64,000 nucleotides of DNA from JAJEAD01 sp965221555 (GCA_965221555.1 OZ244895.1:2046001-2110000); one strand, 5' to 3'; numbered from the stretch's first letter, positions 9,313 to 18,911 are shown. The notes: a model not told the origin generated them from the sequence alone. Translations and numbers: made by a program.

Positions 9313-9843
9313 CTATTCGGGAAGCCGAGCGGAAATCGGAGCGCGTCCCCCGGGAAGCCCCACGAAGAGGATGCGTACGAGGTGGTCGGCGAGCGCGATG
9401 GCCAGGACCACGGTGCCGATCGACATCGCCACCTGGGGAATCCATAGCGGCCACGCGTCCTGGCCCTGGGACACGTCGTTGAGCCGGTAGGACCAGTACG
9501 TCGTCTTGATGGCGTAGAAGGCGAAGAAGCCCGCGGTCACGGTGCCCACCCCGAAGCACCAGAGCTCCCCCCAGCGGCGCGCGCGGCCCAGGCGCGAAAG
9601 CAGCAGATTCACCCGGATGTGCGCCCCGTGGTTGAGCGCGTAGGCGAGCGCGAAGAACGCGGAAGCCGCCATGCAGTAGCCCGCGTAGTTGGCGGCGCCA
9701 GGAAACACCAATCCGGACCAGCGGGCCGCCATCTGCGCCACAATGATCACGAGCAGCAGCACGAGGAAGCAGGCGGCGAGCGCCCCGCATGCGAGGTAGA
9801 GCGCATCGAGCGATCTGCGAAGCGTGCGGACGGCGGCGTTCAT
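9313..9843 (-). CDS. dctQ: TRAP transporter small permease subunit, DctQ-type
   Basis: A 176-residue protein with four hydrophobic segments, the layout of the DctQ small membrane subunit that partners DctM. The ARRWSG motif after helix one and the GAHIRVNLLL segment before the third helix are typical of DctQ proteins. It sits between dctP and dctM in the expected order, 15 bases before dctM and 144 bases after dctP. Confidence 0.92.
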   Translation of the reverse strand: MNAAVRTLRRSLDALYLACGALAACFLVLLLVIIVAQMAARWSGLVFPGAANYAGYCMAASAFFALAYALNHGAHIRVNLLLSRLGRARRWGELWCFGVGTVTAGFFAFYAIKTTYWSYRLNDVSQGQDAWPLWIPQVAMSIGTVVLAIALADHLVRILFVGLPGGRAPISARLPE

Positions 9844-9987
9844 CCCGAGTCTCCCGGCATCACCCGTGGCTCGTTACGGGGGGTCGAGAGTGCCGCCGAG
9901 CGCGGATCCCGGCCCGGCGGATCGCCGGGCCGGTGCCTGCGGGGGTGGGGAATGCGATGGCGGAGCGAGCCCCCTTGCCATCGCCCC

Positions 9988-10977
9988 TCACATGCTCTCG
10001 TAGGCGTCCACGATCGCCCGGCCCTCGTCTCCGGCGACCGAGAGCCACTCTTCGGTCATGGTGGCGCCGATCGCTCCGAGATCGTCGCGCAACTGCTCCC
10101 CCGCCACCTGCACGGTCATGCCGTTCGCGCCGAGCTGGGCGATGTACCAGTCGGAGAGCTGCTGCGCTTTCGCGGTCCCCGCCCGCTCGGCGAGTATCGC
10201 CATGCCCCGCACGATGTTGCGGGTGCCCTCGTCCAGCGCTTCCCAGGCGTCCTTGTTCACGAAGACGTAGTTGCGCGGCAGCCAGGCATTGACCTCGTAG
10301 AAGTGCGAGAGATGCTCCCAGACCTTGCGGTCATAGCCGGTGGAGCCGGAAGAGACGAAGGCTTCCGCGACACCCGTTGCCAGGGCCTGGGTGAGCTCCG
10401 CCGCCTCGATCTGCACCGGCAGCATGCCCGCGAGCTCCGCGAGGCGCGACGTGGCCGAGTTGTAGGCCCGGAACTTGAGCCCCGCCATGTCTGCTACGCC
10501 GTTGACTTCCCGGTTGAAGTACAAGCCCTGGGGGGGCCAGGGCACCGCGTACAGGAGCACGAGGTTCTGGTCGGCCAGGATCTTCTCGATGGTGGGGCGC
10601 GCCGCCTGCCACAGCTTCTCGGAGGCCTCGAAGGAGGTCGCGAGGAAGGGCACCGAGTCGAAGCCGAACACCACGTTCTCGTTCTGGTGCGCGGAGAGCA
10701 GCCGCTCGCCGATCGGCGCCTGTCCCGTCTGAATTGCGCGCTTGATCTCGTTGCCCTTGAACAGCGAGCCGCCGCCGTGGACGACGATCTCCAACGCACC
10801 GCCGGTGGCGACGCCGACCGCCTCCGCGAACGCCTTGCCGTTCTGGGTGTGGTAGTTGCTGTCGGCGTAGGCCATGGGCATGTCCCACTTGTCCGCGTAG
10901 GCCGAAGAGGCCGCGAGCAGGCCGGCGGCGATAGCGGCGACGCCGAGACGTCTGCACATCATGATGCCGTGAATCAT
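9988..10977 (-). CDS. dctP: TRAP transporter substrate-binding protein, DctP-type
   Basis: A 329-residue periplasmic binding protein. The ATG at 10977 has GAGGAG seven bases upstream; the N-terminus is a signal peptide ending SSAYA. The VVHGGGSLFKGNEIKRAIQTGQ block and LKFRAYNSATSRLAELAG block, whose arginine normally salt-bridges the ligand carboxylate, are classical DctP signatures. It leads the dctPQM unit. The ligand is probably a carboxylate, but its identity cannot be read from sequence; the alcohol dehydrogenase gene upstream may act on the same compound. Confidence 0.93.
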   Translation of the reverse strand: MIHGIMMCRRLGVAAIAAGLLAASSAYADKWDMPMAYADSNYHTQNGKAFAEAVGVATGGALEIVVHGGGSLFKGNEIKRAIQTGQAPIGERLLSAHQNENVVFGFDSVPFLATSFEASEKLWQAARPTIEKILADQNLVLLYAVPWPPQGLYFNREVNGVADMAGLKFRAYNSATSRLAELAGMLPVQIEAAELTQALATGVAEAFVSSGSTGYDRKVWEHLSHFYEVNAWLPRNYVFVNKDAWEALDEGTRNIVRGMAILAERAGTAKAQQLSDWYIAQLGANGMTVQVAGEQLRDDLGAIGATMTEEWLSVAGDEGRAIVDAYESM

Positions 10978-11065
10978 GGGTTTTCTCCTCGTGTGAAGGA
11001 TTGGGAATGGTAACGCGCCGGATGGCGCGCGGCGGGTCGATCGGTCACACGTCGTGACGCGGCTC

Positions 11066-12256
11066 TCATTCGCTGCCCCCGAGTTCGCCCGCGATCGCGC
11101 GCCGGTAGAGGCGCTCCAGGTTGTCGGTGGTGAGCGGAACCGGGTTGGTGGCCGACGAGGGGTCCTTCTCGGCCATGGGAGCGAGCCGCTCCACGTGCTC
11201 CTCTCCCACCCCGATGTCGCGCAGGGTGTGGGGGATGCCGATCCGCTCGCGCAGGTCCAGCACCCAGTCGAGCACCGCATCGAATCCGGGCCCGGGCAGG
11301 CCCAGATAGCGCGCGAGGGCGGCGAGGCGCTCCGCGACGGCCGCGCGGTTGAAGGCGAGCACATAGGGCATGACGACGGCGTTGGTGAGCCCGTGGTGCG
11401 TGTCGAGCACCGCGCCACAGGGGTGGCTCAGCGAATGCATCGCGCCGAGCCCCTTCTGGAAGGCGGTGGCGCCCATGGTGGAGGCGACCTGCATGTGGGC
11501 GCGGGCGGTAAGGTCGCCACCGTCCTGGCAGACCTTCGGCAGCCAGTCGTGGACCAGCTTGATGCCCTCGACCGCGATGCCCTGGGCGAGGGGGTGGAAC
11601 ACGGGGCTGCAGAAGGCTTCCAGGCTGTGCGAGAGCGCATCCATGCCCACCGCGGCGGTGAGCGGGGCGGGAAGCCCCACCGTCACCTCGGGGTCGAGGA
11701 TCACCCGTGCGGGCTGCATCCGGGGGTGGAAGATGATCTTCTTGGTGTGATCGCCCTCGTCGGTGATGACGCAAGCCCGGCCCACTTCCGAACCGGTGCC
11801 CGAAGTGGTGGGCACCGCCACCACCGGTGCGATGCCGGACTCGTCGGCCCGGGTCCACCAGTCCTCCCGGTCCTCGAAGTCCCAGATCGGGCGCCGCTGG
11901 CCGGCCATGAACGCAATCGCCTTGCCCGCGTCGAGGGCGCTTCCGCCCCCGAGCGCGATCACGCCGTCGTGTCCACCCTCCCTGAACGCGCATACTCCGG
12001 CGTTCACGTTCGCCTCGACCGGGTTACCGCGCACGTCCGAGAACAAAGAGCAGGCGAGCCCGGCATCGCGGCAGAGCGCAAGGCCCCGCTGCACCGGCGC
12101 GAGGGCGGCGAGTCCGGGATCGGTGACGAGGAGGGGGCGGGTCATGCCGAGCTCACGGCACGCCTGGGGCAGTTCGACGATGCGTCCCGCGCCGAAGCGA
12201 ATCGCGGCCGGGTAGTTCCAGTTGCCCGCCATCGCGGCGAGCTCGGATGCCGTCAT
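11066..12256 (-). CDS. Iron-containing alcohol dehydrogenase (group III)
   Basis: A 396-residue Fe-dependent alcohol dehydrogenase. The N-terminal half has the GGGSALDAGKA nucleotide-binding motif; the C-terminal half carries the metal ligands in GMDALSHSLEA (Asp, His), in MHSLSHPCG (His) and in LDTHHGLTNA (His). The ATG at 12256 has AGGAGG eight bases upstream and overlaps the stop of the AI-2E-type permease gene by four bases (ATGA), so the two are translationally coupled. An 88-base gap separates its stop from dctP, so all five leftward genes may be one operon that takes up and oxidises a common substrate (inference). Confidence 0.92.
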   Translation of the reverse strand: MTASELAAMAGNWNYPAAIRFGAGRIVELPQACRELGMTRPLLVTDPGLAALAPVQRGLALCRDAGLACSLFSDVRGNPVEANVNAGVCAFREGGHDGVIALGGGSALDAGKAIAFMAGQRRPIWDFEDREDWWTRADESGIAPVVAVPTTSGTGSEVGRACVITDEGDHTKKIIFHPRMQPARVILDPEVTVGLPAPLTAAVGMDALSHSLEAFCSPVFHPLAQGIAVEGIKLVHDWLPKVCQDGGDLTARAHMQVASTMGATAFQKGLGAMHSLSHPCGAVLDTHHGLTNAVVMPYVLAFNRAAVAERLAALARYLGLPGPGFDAVLDWVLDLRERIGIPHTLRDIGVGEEHVERLAPMAEKDPSSATNPVPLTTDNLERLYRRAIAGELGGSE

Positions 12257-13326
12257 GTATGTGTTCCTCCTTCGCGGTCTTGCGGGTCGCTTCCCGGTGC
12301 GGGGGCCGGCCCGAGCAGCACCGCGATCCAGCGCGTGTCTTCGCGCGACTCGAGTGCGATCTTCGCGGTCATGGTGAGCGGCACCGAGAGGAACATGCCG
12401 ACCGGCCCGAGCACCCATCCCCAGAAGACGAGGGAGAGGAAGACTACCAGCGTCGAGAGCCCGAGGCCCCGCCCCATGAAACGCGGCTCGATGAAGTTGC
12501 CTACGACCACGTTGACGACCACATATCCCGCCGCCGCCGCCCCCGCGGCGGCCGGGCCCGCCTGCACCGCCGCGAGCAGCACCGCGGGTACCGCCGCGAT
12601 GATCGAGCCGATGTTGGGCACGAAGTTGAGCAGGAAGGCGAGCACTCCCCACAGGACGGGATAGTCGACCCCCACCACCCAGAGCCAGAGCGCCACCGCC
12701 GCGCCCGTTCCGAGACTCGCGAGCGACTTGATCGCGAGATAGCGACGCAGGTTGCCGGTGAAGTGTCGGAAACGGTCGAGCGAGCGCTCGGCGTTGCCCG
12801 ATATCCGCTCGAGCTTTTCCGGCAGGCTGGAGGCTTCGAAGAGGATGAAGACCACGGTGAGGAAGATCAGGAACGCGTTGGCGAGCAGTCCGCCGAAGCT
12901 GTTGAAGAGATCGCCCGCGAGTCCAATCACCGCGCCCGGATTCGCGATCTCCGACAGGCTTCCCGGAGTCATGCTCACGCCCTGGCCTCCGAGCCAGACG
13001 AACAGGGTGTCGATCTGCGTGTTCAGCTTCGCCTGGTACTCGGGAATGTCGCGGGTAAAGGCGCCGATGGAAGGACCGACCACCGCGGTCAGGCCGAACA
13101 CCACCGCTATAATCCCGACGATCACGATCAGCATCGCGGCCGGCCGGGGGAGGCGGTGTTCCTCGAGCCAGAGCAGGGGCGGAGCGCTGATCACGGCGAT
13201 GAACACCGACAGGAGAAAGGGCACGATGATCGGCTGGGCAAGCTTCATGCCCGCCACCACCACGACCAGCGCGGCCGCGCTCAGCAGCGCGTGGGTGGGA
13301 GCCTTGAGCTCGCCTTCGCTCTCCAT
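12253..13326 (-). CDS. AI-2E family / PerM-like membrane transporter
   Basis: A 357-residue membrane protein with the AI-2E transporter (PerM/YhhT/TqsA) architecture: two or three helices at the N-terminus, a soluble helical middle around residues 70-150, and five further helices. The NFVPNIGS block in the C-terminal half is a hallmark of the family. Members export small solutes or act as sodium-proton antiporters; no evidence selects AI-2 itself. The start at 13326 is preferred because the hydrophobic segment follows closely; an ATG twelve codons upstream is possible. Translationally coupled to the downstream alcohol dehydrogenase. Confidence 0.88.
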   Translation of the reverse strand: MESEGELKAPTHALLSAAALVVVVAGMKLAQPIIVPFLLSVFIAVISAPPLLWLEEHRLPRPAAMLIVIVGIIAVVFGLTAVVGPSIGAFTRDIPEYQAKLNTQIDTLFVWLGGQGVSMTPGSLSEIANPGAVIGLAGDLFNSFGGLLANAFLIFLTVVFILFEASSLPEKLERISGNAERSLDRFRHFTGNLRRYLAIKSLASLGTGAAVALWLWVVGVDYPVLWGVLAFLLNFVPNIGSIIAAVPAVLLAAVQAGPAAAGAAAAGYVVVNVVVGNFIEPRFMGRGLGLSTLVVFLSLVFWGWVLGPVGMFLSVPLTMTAKIALESREDTRWIAVLLGPAPAPGSDPQDREGGTHT

Positions 13327-13647
13327 CGTATGCCGCCCCGCCGAGGCCCGTCGCCTGTGCATTGTGCCTTCAACGCGACGCCTTCTGAAGCGCAAACCCT
13401 GGCCCCGGCGGGCGAGCCGCGGTGGGAGGGGCGCCGCCGCGCTCGCTCGGAGCTCCGAGCCGGGGATGCGAAGGCCCGCGCCGGGCGGGGCGAGCCGCGC
13501 TGCGGGCGACCCCACCGGCGTCTCTTGCCCGGGTGTTCGCGCGCTCGTGGCGGTGGCGGTGGCGGTGGCTCGCTTCGGATTCGTCGTCTCGGCGATACTC
13601 CCGGAGACGCGCTTGGTCCGCGCCCCGCGCGGGTTGGTCTGAACGCC

Positions 13648-15588
13648 GTGCGTCCGCTTCCGCGCATCGGGCTCGCGCAGATGGACGTGAAGCCGGGGCG
13701 GCCGGACCTGAACGTCGCCTGCATGCTCGAGACGATCGAGCGGGCGCGGGGGGCGGCGCTCGACCTCGTCGCCTTTCCCGAGCTGTGCGTGTCCGGCTAC
13801 ATCGTGGGCGATGCCTGGGAGACGGACGCCCTGGTACGCGACTTCGCGCAGTGGGACGAAGAAATCCGGGCGGCGAGCCATGGCATCACCGTGGTCTACG
13901 GCAACGTCGCGCCCGACCCGGAGCGCATCGGAGAGGACGGGCGCGTGCGCAAGTTCAATGCGGTGCACGTGTGCCGGGACGGGGTCGAAGTCCGGCGCCC
14001 CGGCCTGCCCCCCGGCGTGCCGGGGGGGGCGCATGCCAAGACTCTGCAGCCCAACTACCGTTTCTTCGACGACGACCGGCACTTCTATTCGCTGCGCAAG
14101 CTCGCGGCGGCGGTGGGCCGGCCTGTCAGCGACTGGCTGATCCCCTACCGGGTGCCGCGACGCGACGGCGGCGAGTTCTGTTTCGGGGTGCAGCTCTGCG
14201 AGGACCTGTGGTGCGAGGACTACGAGCTGGAGGGAGAAGTGCTCGACACCCTGCTCGTGTATCGAGAGCGAGGCGCCGAGGCGGTCATCAACCTCTCCTC
14301 CTCGCCCTGGACGTGGCAGAAGAACGACAAGCGACACCGCACGGTGCGCGACGTGCTGCGCCGTTCCCCGTTGCCCCTGCTCTACGTGAACCAGGTCGGC
14401 GCGCTCGACAACGGCAAGAACATCCTCGTCTTCGACGGCGATTCCACCGTCTATGCGCCGGACGCGACGGTGGTCGCCCGCGCCCCCGCGTGGCACGAGA
14501 CGCTGCTGGTGACGGGCGGCGATGCGGGGAAGAGCGCGGACGAAGTGGCGCCGGCACAGTCCGAGAACGCCGCGATATGCGATGGCGTGGTCACGGGGCT
14601 TCGCCATCTAGACCACGTGCGCGGCGCCGAGAACCGCTTCCTCGTCGGAGTAAGCGGAGGAGTGGATTCGAGCGTTGCGCTCTGCCTGCTGGTGCACGCC
14701 TTCGGGCCGCGGCGGGTGTTCGCGGTGAACATGCCTACCCGCTTCAACTCGCAACGCACACGCGACAACGCGCGGGCGCTCTGCGCGGCGCTAGAGGTGG
14801 ACTATCTCGTGTGTCCCGTGGACGACCTCCACGCGAAGTTCGCGCAATGCCTGCGTTCCAACGGGTTCGCGGGCATCCCGGGAGCCTATTCCGGTCTCGT
14901 CGACGAGAACGTGCAGGCGCGTCTGCGCGGTGCGGGCATTCTCGCCGGCCTTGCCGCCCGGCACGGCCTGCTCTTCACCAACAATGGCAACAAGACCGAG
15001 ATCGCGCTCGGATACGCGACCCTCTACGGAGACGTGAGCGGCGCGGTGGCCCCGCTCGGCGATCTCTACAAGCCCCAGGTGTTCGGGCTCGCCCGCTACT
15101 TGAACGAGTCCGTGTTCTGCGTCGGCGTCATTCCCGAGAACCTCTACGACGGCACTACCGTGCCGAGCGCGGAACTCTCCGCGGAGCAGGACGTGACGAA
15201 AGGGCGGGGCGACCCGATCAAGTACGGCTACCATGACGCCCTGCTGCGCCAACTGATCGAGTATCGCCACCACCCCTGCGACCTGCTCGGCTGGTTCGCC
15301 GAGGGCGAGCTCTTCGAGCGCATCGGCTGGCACGATGTGGAACAGTTCAAGCGCCACTTCGCCGACAGCTCCGCCTGGCTCGATGACCTGGAGTGGCTGG
15401 CGGCGCGGGTGCGCGCCAACGTCTTCAAGCGCATTCAGGCGCCTCCCATCATCGTGCTGAGCAAGCGCGCCTTCGGTTTCGACCTGCGCGAAAGCCAGCT
15501 TCCCGCGTATGTCCCCCGGGCCTACCAGGCGCTGCGCCGCACGGTGCGGTCGATGCCGCTCGAAGCGGGGTTCGGCGGCGGAGGTTGA
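13648..15588 (+). CDS. nadE: Glutamine-dependent NAD+ synthetase
   Basis: A 646-residue two-domain enzyme that makes NAD from deamido-NAD using glutamine ammonia. The N-terminal nitrilase-type glutaminase has its triad at Glu45 (FPELCVSGY), Lys131 (AKTLQPNYR) and Cys184 (QLCEDLW). The C-terminal synthetase domain begins with the PP-loop SGGVDSS at 336-342. The reading frame is open well upstream, but homology begins with RIGLAQMDV just after a GTG at 13648, taken as start. The length fits the long bacterial glutamine-dependent class. It stands alone on this strand, divergent from the AI-2E operon. Confidence 0.95.
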   Translation: MRPLPRIGLAQMDVKPGRPDLNVACMLETIERARGAALDLVAFPELCVSGYIVGDAWETDALVRDFAQWDEEIRAASHGITVVYGNVAPDPERIGEDGRVRKFNAVHVCRDGVEVRRPGLPPGVPGGAHAKTLQPNYRFFDDDRHFYSLRKLAAAVGRPVSDWLIPYRVPRRDGGEFCFGVQLCEDLWCEDYELEGEVLDTLLVYRERGAEAVINLSSSPWTWQKNDKRHRTVRDVLRRSPLPLLYVNQVGALDNGKNILVFDGDSTVYAPDATVVARAPAWHETLLVTGGDAGKSADEVAPAQSENAAICDGVVTGLRHLDHVRGAENRFLVGVSGGVDSSVALCLLVHAFGPRRVFAVNMPTRFNSQRTRDNARALCAALEVDYLVCPVDDLHAKFAQCLRSNGFAGIPGAYSGLVDENVQARLRGAGILAGLAARHGLLFTNNGNKTEIALGYATLYGDVSGAVAPLGDLYKPQVFGLARYLNESVFCVGVIPENLYDGTTVPSAELSAEQDVTKGRGDPIKYGYHDALLRQLIEYRHHPCDLLGWFAEGELFERIGWHDVEQFKRHFADSSAWLDDLEWLAARVRANVFKRIQAPPIIVLSKRAFGFDLRESQLPAYVPRAYQALRRTVRSMPLEAGFGGGG

Positions 15589-15729
15589 GCGGCGGGAGGC
15601 GTGGAAGCCGTGACTCCCCCCACGCGAGCGACAATCCACGGCCCGGAACACGCCACGCAACGATGCACGAGCGGCTGGCGTCGCCTGGCGCCAGGGGTGC
15701 CGGGCCAGGGCGGCGGAAAGTGGCGCCGA

Positions 15730-16077
15730 TCAGGCGACCTGGCGGCCGGTAATCGCCTCGCGCAGGCCCACCAGGAGTCCTTCGAGCATCGCCATGCGCT
15801 CGCGGATTGCGCCGAGTTCGGCGCGAATCTCTCTCATCTCCCCGCGCGGGCCGGTGATCTGACCACCGTGATCGTTGCGATAACCGTCCATCTCGGCGCG
15901 GAACTCATTGCGATGCGCCCTCACTTCGGCACGGAACTCATTGCGATGCGCCCTCATTTCGCCGAGAAGCTCATCGTGGAATGCCTTTAATTCGGCGCGG
16001 AGCTGGCGATGGGAAATCGCAATCGCCAACAGGATCACGATGCCGGTACCGATCATGGTCCAGACTTCGGGGGTCAT
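15730..16077 (-). CDS. Small membrane-anchored coiled-coil protein, copy 1
   Basis: A 115-residue protein of unknown function. An N-terminal hydrophobic helix (WTMIGTGIVILLAIAIS) is followed by a long charged coiled coil built of 11-residue units of the type RNEFRAExxAH, then a conserved tail RMAMLEGLLVGLREAITGRQVA. It has a close paralogue at 20015-20374 that shares the membrane helix, tail and about 130 bases upstream. The ATG at 16077 is preferred because in both copies a GAGG site lies six bases before it; an ATG two codons earlier is possible. The coiled coil has three hendecads against five in the other copy. Confidence 0.65.
   Translation of the reverse strand: MTPEVWTMIGTGIVILLAIAISHRQLRAELKAFHDELLGEMRAHRNEFRAEVRAHRNEFRAEMDGYRNDHGGQITGPRGEMREIRAELGAIRERMAMLEGLLVGLREAITGRQVA
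15892..15990 (-). repeat. 33-bp tandem repeat, three units, in coiled-coil gene 1
   Basis: Three in-frame 33-bp units encode the hendecads of the coiled coil. Units one and two differ at few positions; unit three is more diverged. The matching gene at 20 kb has five units. Confidence 0.75.
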
Positions 16078-16183
16078 GACCATCCTCAAAGTACCCTCCA
16101 AGGTCCCCTCGATGATGCACCGACTGCCTCGGTGAGGTGCCAGGGATTTCGGGCGCTTCTTCCCGTCGATTTCCGCCCGCTCC

Positions 16184-16189
16184 AGTATA
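16184..16189 (-). promoter_or_regulatory. Candidate -10 box of coiled-coil gene 1
   Basis: On the minus strand the sequence reads GATCGCCTATACTGGA, with TATACT about 107 bases upstream of the start codon. The same block is conserved upstream of the paralogue at 20481-20486, although neighbouring positions differ. No good -35 is visible at 17 bases. Confidence 0.4.
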
Positions 16190-16262
16190 GGCGATCATCG
16201 ACATCGCGGTGTGCGTGGGGCACCGGGAGGGTGTGGTGGAGCCGGCCGAGCCAGGATGAGCG

Positions 16263-16853
16263 GTGCCGTATACTCCGGACGAACGAGGTGCTGAGGGGGT
16301 GCGCCATACCGTGAGGTACGCTTGGTATGAGTCTCCCATCGGGCGACTCCTCGTGGCCCGGGACGAGGTCGCGGTGCGTTACGTCACCCTCCCGGATCGC
16401 GACCCGTCGCGTCCCGACTCGCCCCGGACCGGGAAGTCGAGAACGATCGAGCCTCGGCCGGACTGGGTTCGTGACGATGCGGGACTCGCCCGCGAGGTCG
16501 CCGAACTCGAAGCCTACTTCGCGGGCGAGCTGCGTGAATTCGAGATGGTGGTGGAGCCCGAGGGCACCGAGTTCCGGCGAAAAGTGTGGGCCGAGCTCGC
16601 CCGAATCCCCTACGGCGAGACCTGGAGCTACGGTGAGCTCGCCCGCCGAGCGACCGGGCGGATCGGCGCCGCCCGCGCCGTCGGCGCGGCCAACGGCGCC
16701 AACCCCATTGCGATCGTCCTCCCATGCCATCGCGTCATCGGCGCTGGTGGCAGCCTGGTCGGCTACGGCGGCGGCCTGACCCGCAAGGCGCTCCTGCTCG
16801 CCCATGAGCGGGGGGAATCCGTGTTCGGCGACTGGACGCTGACCAGGGGGTGA
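16263..16853 (+). CDS. ogt: Methylated-DNA-protein-cysteine S-methyltransferase
   Basis: A 196-residue O6-alkylguanine-DNA alkyltransferase that removes methyl groups from DNA guanine onto its own cysteine. The active site PCHRVIG has Cys155, preceded by the RAVGAANGANP helix-turn-helix region and the Arg finger; YGGGLTRKALLLAHE forms the C-terminal helix. There is no Ada-type regulatory domain. The N-terminal domain is longer than usual if the GTG at 16263 is used; GTG codons at 16299 and 16311 would also leave the whole domain intact. It is divergent from the coiled-coil gene. Confidence 0.9.
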   Translation: MPYTPDERGAEGVRHTVRYAWYESPIGRLLVARDEVAVRYVTLPDRDPSRPDSPRTGKSRTIEPRPDWVRDDAGLAREVAELEAYFAGELREFEMVVEPEGTEFRRKVWAELARIPYGETWSYGELARRATGRIGAARAVGAANGANPIAIVLPCHRVIGAGGSLVGYGGGLTRKALLLAHERGESVFGDWTLTRG

Positions 16854-17074
16854 AGAATTCGTGCTCGTTCCACGGAGTCCCCTGTTTTGCGCAATGGAGC
16901 CGCGCAACGTGCAGGGTGTGCAGATCACGGACTCCGAAGCGCAGTCCACCGAGGAGACGCCCTTTGTCGGGCAGTACAAGCGGTACTGATAAGGGTGTGG
17001 ACGTGGTCGGAACACTCATCGTGGATCGGCCGATCGGGAACCAGAAACATGCCTGACTCCTACGAGGACGTCGC

Positions 17075-17272
17075 TTGGCCGAAGCGTTTGCCGTGCTCAC
17101 TTCCGATCACGGCGACCGGCACATGCCGTTCCGGTGGCAGATGCGGCTTCTGCGGCGCTTGCTCGAAGCCGATCCGCCCAAGGCCGTGGATGTGCCGACC
17201 GGCATGGGCAAAACTTCGGTAATGGCCCTGTGGTTGATAGCTCTCGCAGAGGGGGCGAATCTACCGCGCCGG
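17075..17272 (+). pseudogene. Relic of type I-G (I-U) CRISPR cas3 helicase, N-terminal 66 codons
   Basis: The frame starting at the TTG at 17075 matches the beginning of type I-U/I-G Cas3 helicases: a short FAVLT entry, the MPFRWQMRLLRRLL segment, then the Walker-A-like DVPTGMGKTSVMALWLIALA and GANLPRR. In the family this is followed directly by the strand leading to motif Ia. Here the similarity stops at about 17272 and unrelated sequence leads into the AAA-ATPase gene. The helicase core and HD nuclease are absent, so it cannot be functional. The identification rests on remembered family motifs, not on an alignment. Confidence 0.7.
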
Positions 17273-17309
17273 CCGCATCGCTCGGAACGGGCGGGTAAAA
17301 AAACAACCC

Positions 17310-18863
17310 ATGAAAAAACGCAAGCTCCCCATCGGTCTTCAGACCTTCCGCGAGGTTGGCGGCGGGGACTACTACTACGTCGACAAGACGCCGCACATCC
17401 GGCGGCTGGTGGACGAAGGCAAGCACTACTTCCTGTCCCGGCCACGGCGCTTTGGCAAGAGCCTGTTTCTGGACACGTTGAAGGAACTGTTCGAGGGCAA
17501 CGAAGCGCTGTTCCACGGGCTCGCGATCCACGACGACTGGGACTGGTCGGTGTGCCACCCGGTACTGCGCCTTAGCTTCGGCAGCGGGCTGTTTCAGGAG
17601 CCCGGGGGTCTGCAGGCGGAAACCGCGTCGCTGTTGCGGGCCATGGAACAGCGCGCCGGGATCACGGCACACCCGGACGATTCCGCTCCGGCGCGCTTGC
17701 GCCGCCTGATCGCTACGCTGCATGACCGCGAGGACCGAGGTGTTGTCGTACTGGTGGACGAGTACGACAAGCCGATCCTGGATGCATTGGAAAGCGCACC
17801 GGAAGTCGCCCGGGCGAACCGAGACTATCTGCGCGGGCTGTACGCGGTCATCAAGGACAGCGACGCGCATCTGCAGTTCAGCTTCATCACCGGCGTGAGC
17901 AGATTTGCGAAGGTGAGCCTGTTCTCTGGGCTGAACAACCTGAAGGACATCACACTCGACCAGCGCCACTCATCCGTTTGCGGGTACACCGAGCGGGACC
18001 TGGACGAGGTGTTCGCGCCGGAGCTGTCCGGGCTGGCCCGGGACAAGATTCGCGAGCGGTACAACGGCTACGGTTGGTTGGGCGATGAACGAGTTTACAA
18101 CCCGTTCGACATCCTGCTGCTGTTCGACAACCGGAAGTTCAGGGCCTGGTGGTTCGAGACGGGAACTCCCACGTTTTTGGTCGAGACGTTGCGCCGTCGC
18201 CGCATCTGCGCCCCCGCGCTCGATGGGATGGTGGCTGGCGAGGATTTGCTAACAACCTTCGATGTGGACGACATCGCGACCGAGGCGCTTCTGTTCCAGA
18301 CTGGCTACCTGACCATCGTCGACGAGATGGAGCGAGCTGGCAGAATCCGCTACCGGCTCGGGTATCCCAACCGGGAGGTCTATCAGAGCCTGAACCGAAG
18401 CCTGCTGCGCCATCTGGTACGGGACGCTTCGCGCCAGCAGCAACACGGGGATCGGCTCTACGAACTCCTTGAAGTCAACGATTTCGACGGACTGAAGGAT
18501 CTGGTCCACGCCTTCTTCGCGAGTATCCCCTACTGGTGGTACACGAGTAAGGACATCGCCCGTTACGAGGGCTTCTATGCAAGCGTGTTCTACGCTTACT
18601 TCGCATCGCTGGGGCTCGACGTGATCGTCGAGGATTGCACCAACCACGGGCGCATCGACATGACGGTGCGGTTCAACGGCAACGTCTACATCTTCGAATT
18701 CAAGGTGGTCGAGCTGGCCGGGGGCGGTTCGGCAATGACGCAACTCAAAACCCGCCGGTACGCCGAGAACTACCTGGCCGACGGTCAGCCGGTGCACGTG
18801 ATCGGCATCGAATTCAGCAAGAAAACTCGTAACGTGACGGCGTTCGAGGTGGAGCAGGTTTGA
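17310..18863 (+). CDS. AAA-ATPase-like / PD-(D/E)XK nuclease-family protein (DUF1703 type)
   Basis: An intact 517-residue protein of the family joining an AAA-ATPase-like domain to a C-terminal PD-(D/E)XK domain. The N-terminus has the typical LPIGLQTFREV opening and YVDKTPHI segment; the P-loop variant RPRRFGKS ends at Lys50-Ser51; Walker B is VVLVDEYDKPI with Asp150-Glu151. Near the C-terminus Asp450 and the FEFK motif (Glu463, Lys465) form the nuclease-like site. Function is not established for the family; it is often multi-copy and patchy. The gene lies exactly between the cas3 and csb2 relics and is visibly less GC-rich than the flanking core genes, suggesting acquisition by transfer. 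Confidence 0.85.
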   Translation: MKKRKLPIGLQTFREVGGGDYYYVDKTPHIRRLVDEGKHYFLSRPRRFGKSLFLDTLKELFEGNEALFHGLAIHDDWDWSVCHPVLRLSFGSGLFQEPGGLQAETASLLRAMEQRAGITAHPDDSAPARLRRLIATLHDREDRGVVVLVDEYDKPILDALESAPEVARANRDYLRGLYAVIKDSDAHLQFSFITGVSRFAKVSLFSGLNNLKDITLDQRHSSVCGYTERDLDEVFAPELSGLARDKIRERYNGYGWLGDERVYNPFDILLLFDNRKFRAWWFETGTPTFLVETLRRRRICAPALDGMVAGEDLLTTFDVDDIATEALLFQTGYLTIVDEMERAGRIRYRLGYPNREVYQSLNRSLLRHLVRDASRQQQHGDRLYELLEVNDFDGLKDLVHAFFASIPYWWYTSKDIARYEGFYASVFYAYFASLGLDVIVEDCTNHGRIDMTVRFNGNVYIFEFKVVELAGGGSAMTQLKTRRYAENYLADGQPVHVIGIEFSKKTRNVTAFEVEQV

Positions 18864-18911
18864 TCGGCAACCACACCTTGGTTACCTACCTTTGCACAAT
18901 TTGGGTGGAGA

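Noticed and set aside
12247..13647. N-terminal extension of nadE
   Set aside because: The frame is open upstream but overlaps the AI-2E gene antisense and has no family similarity; homology starts at 13648.
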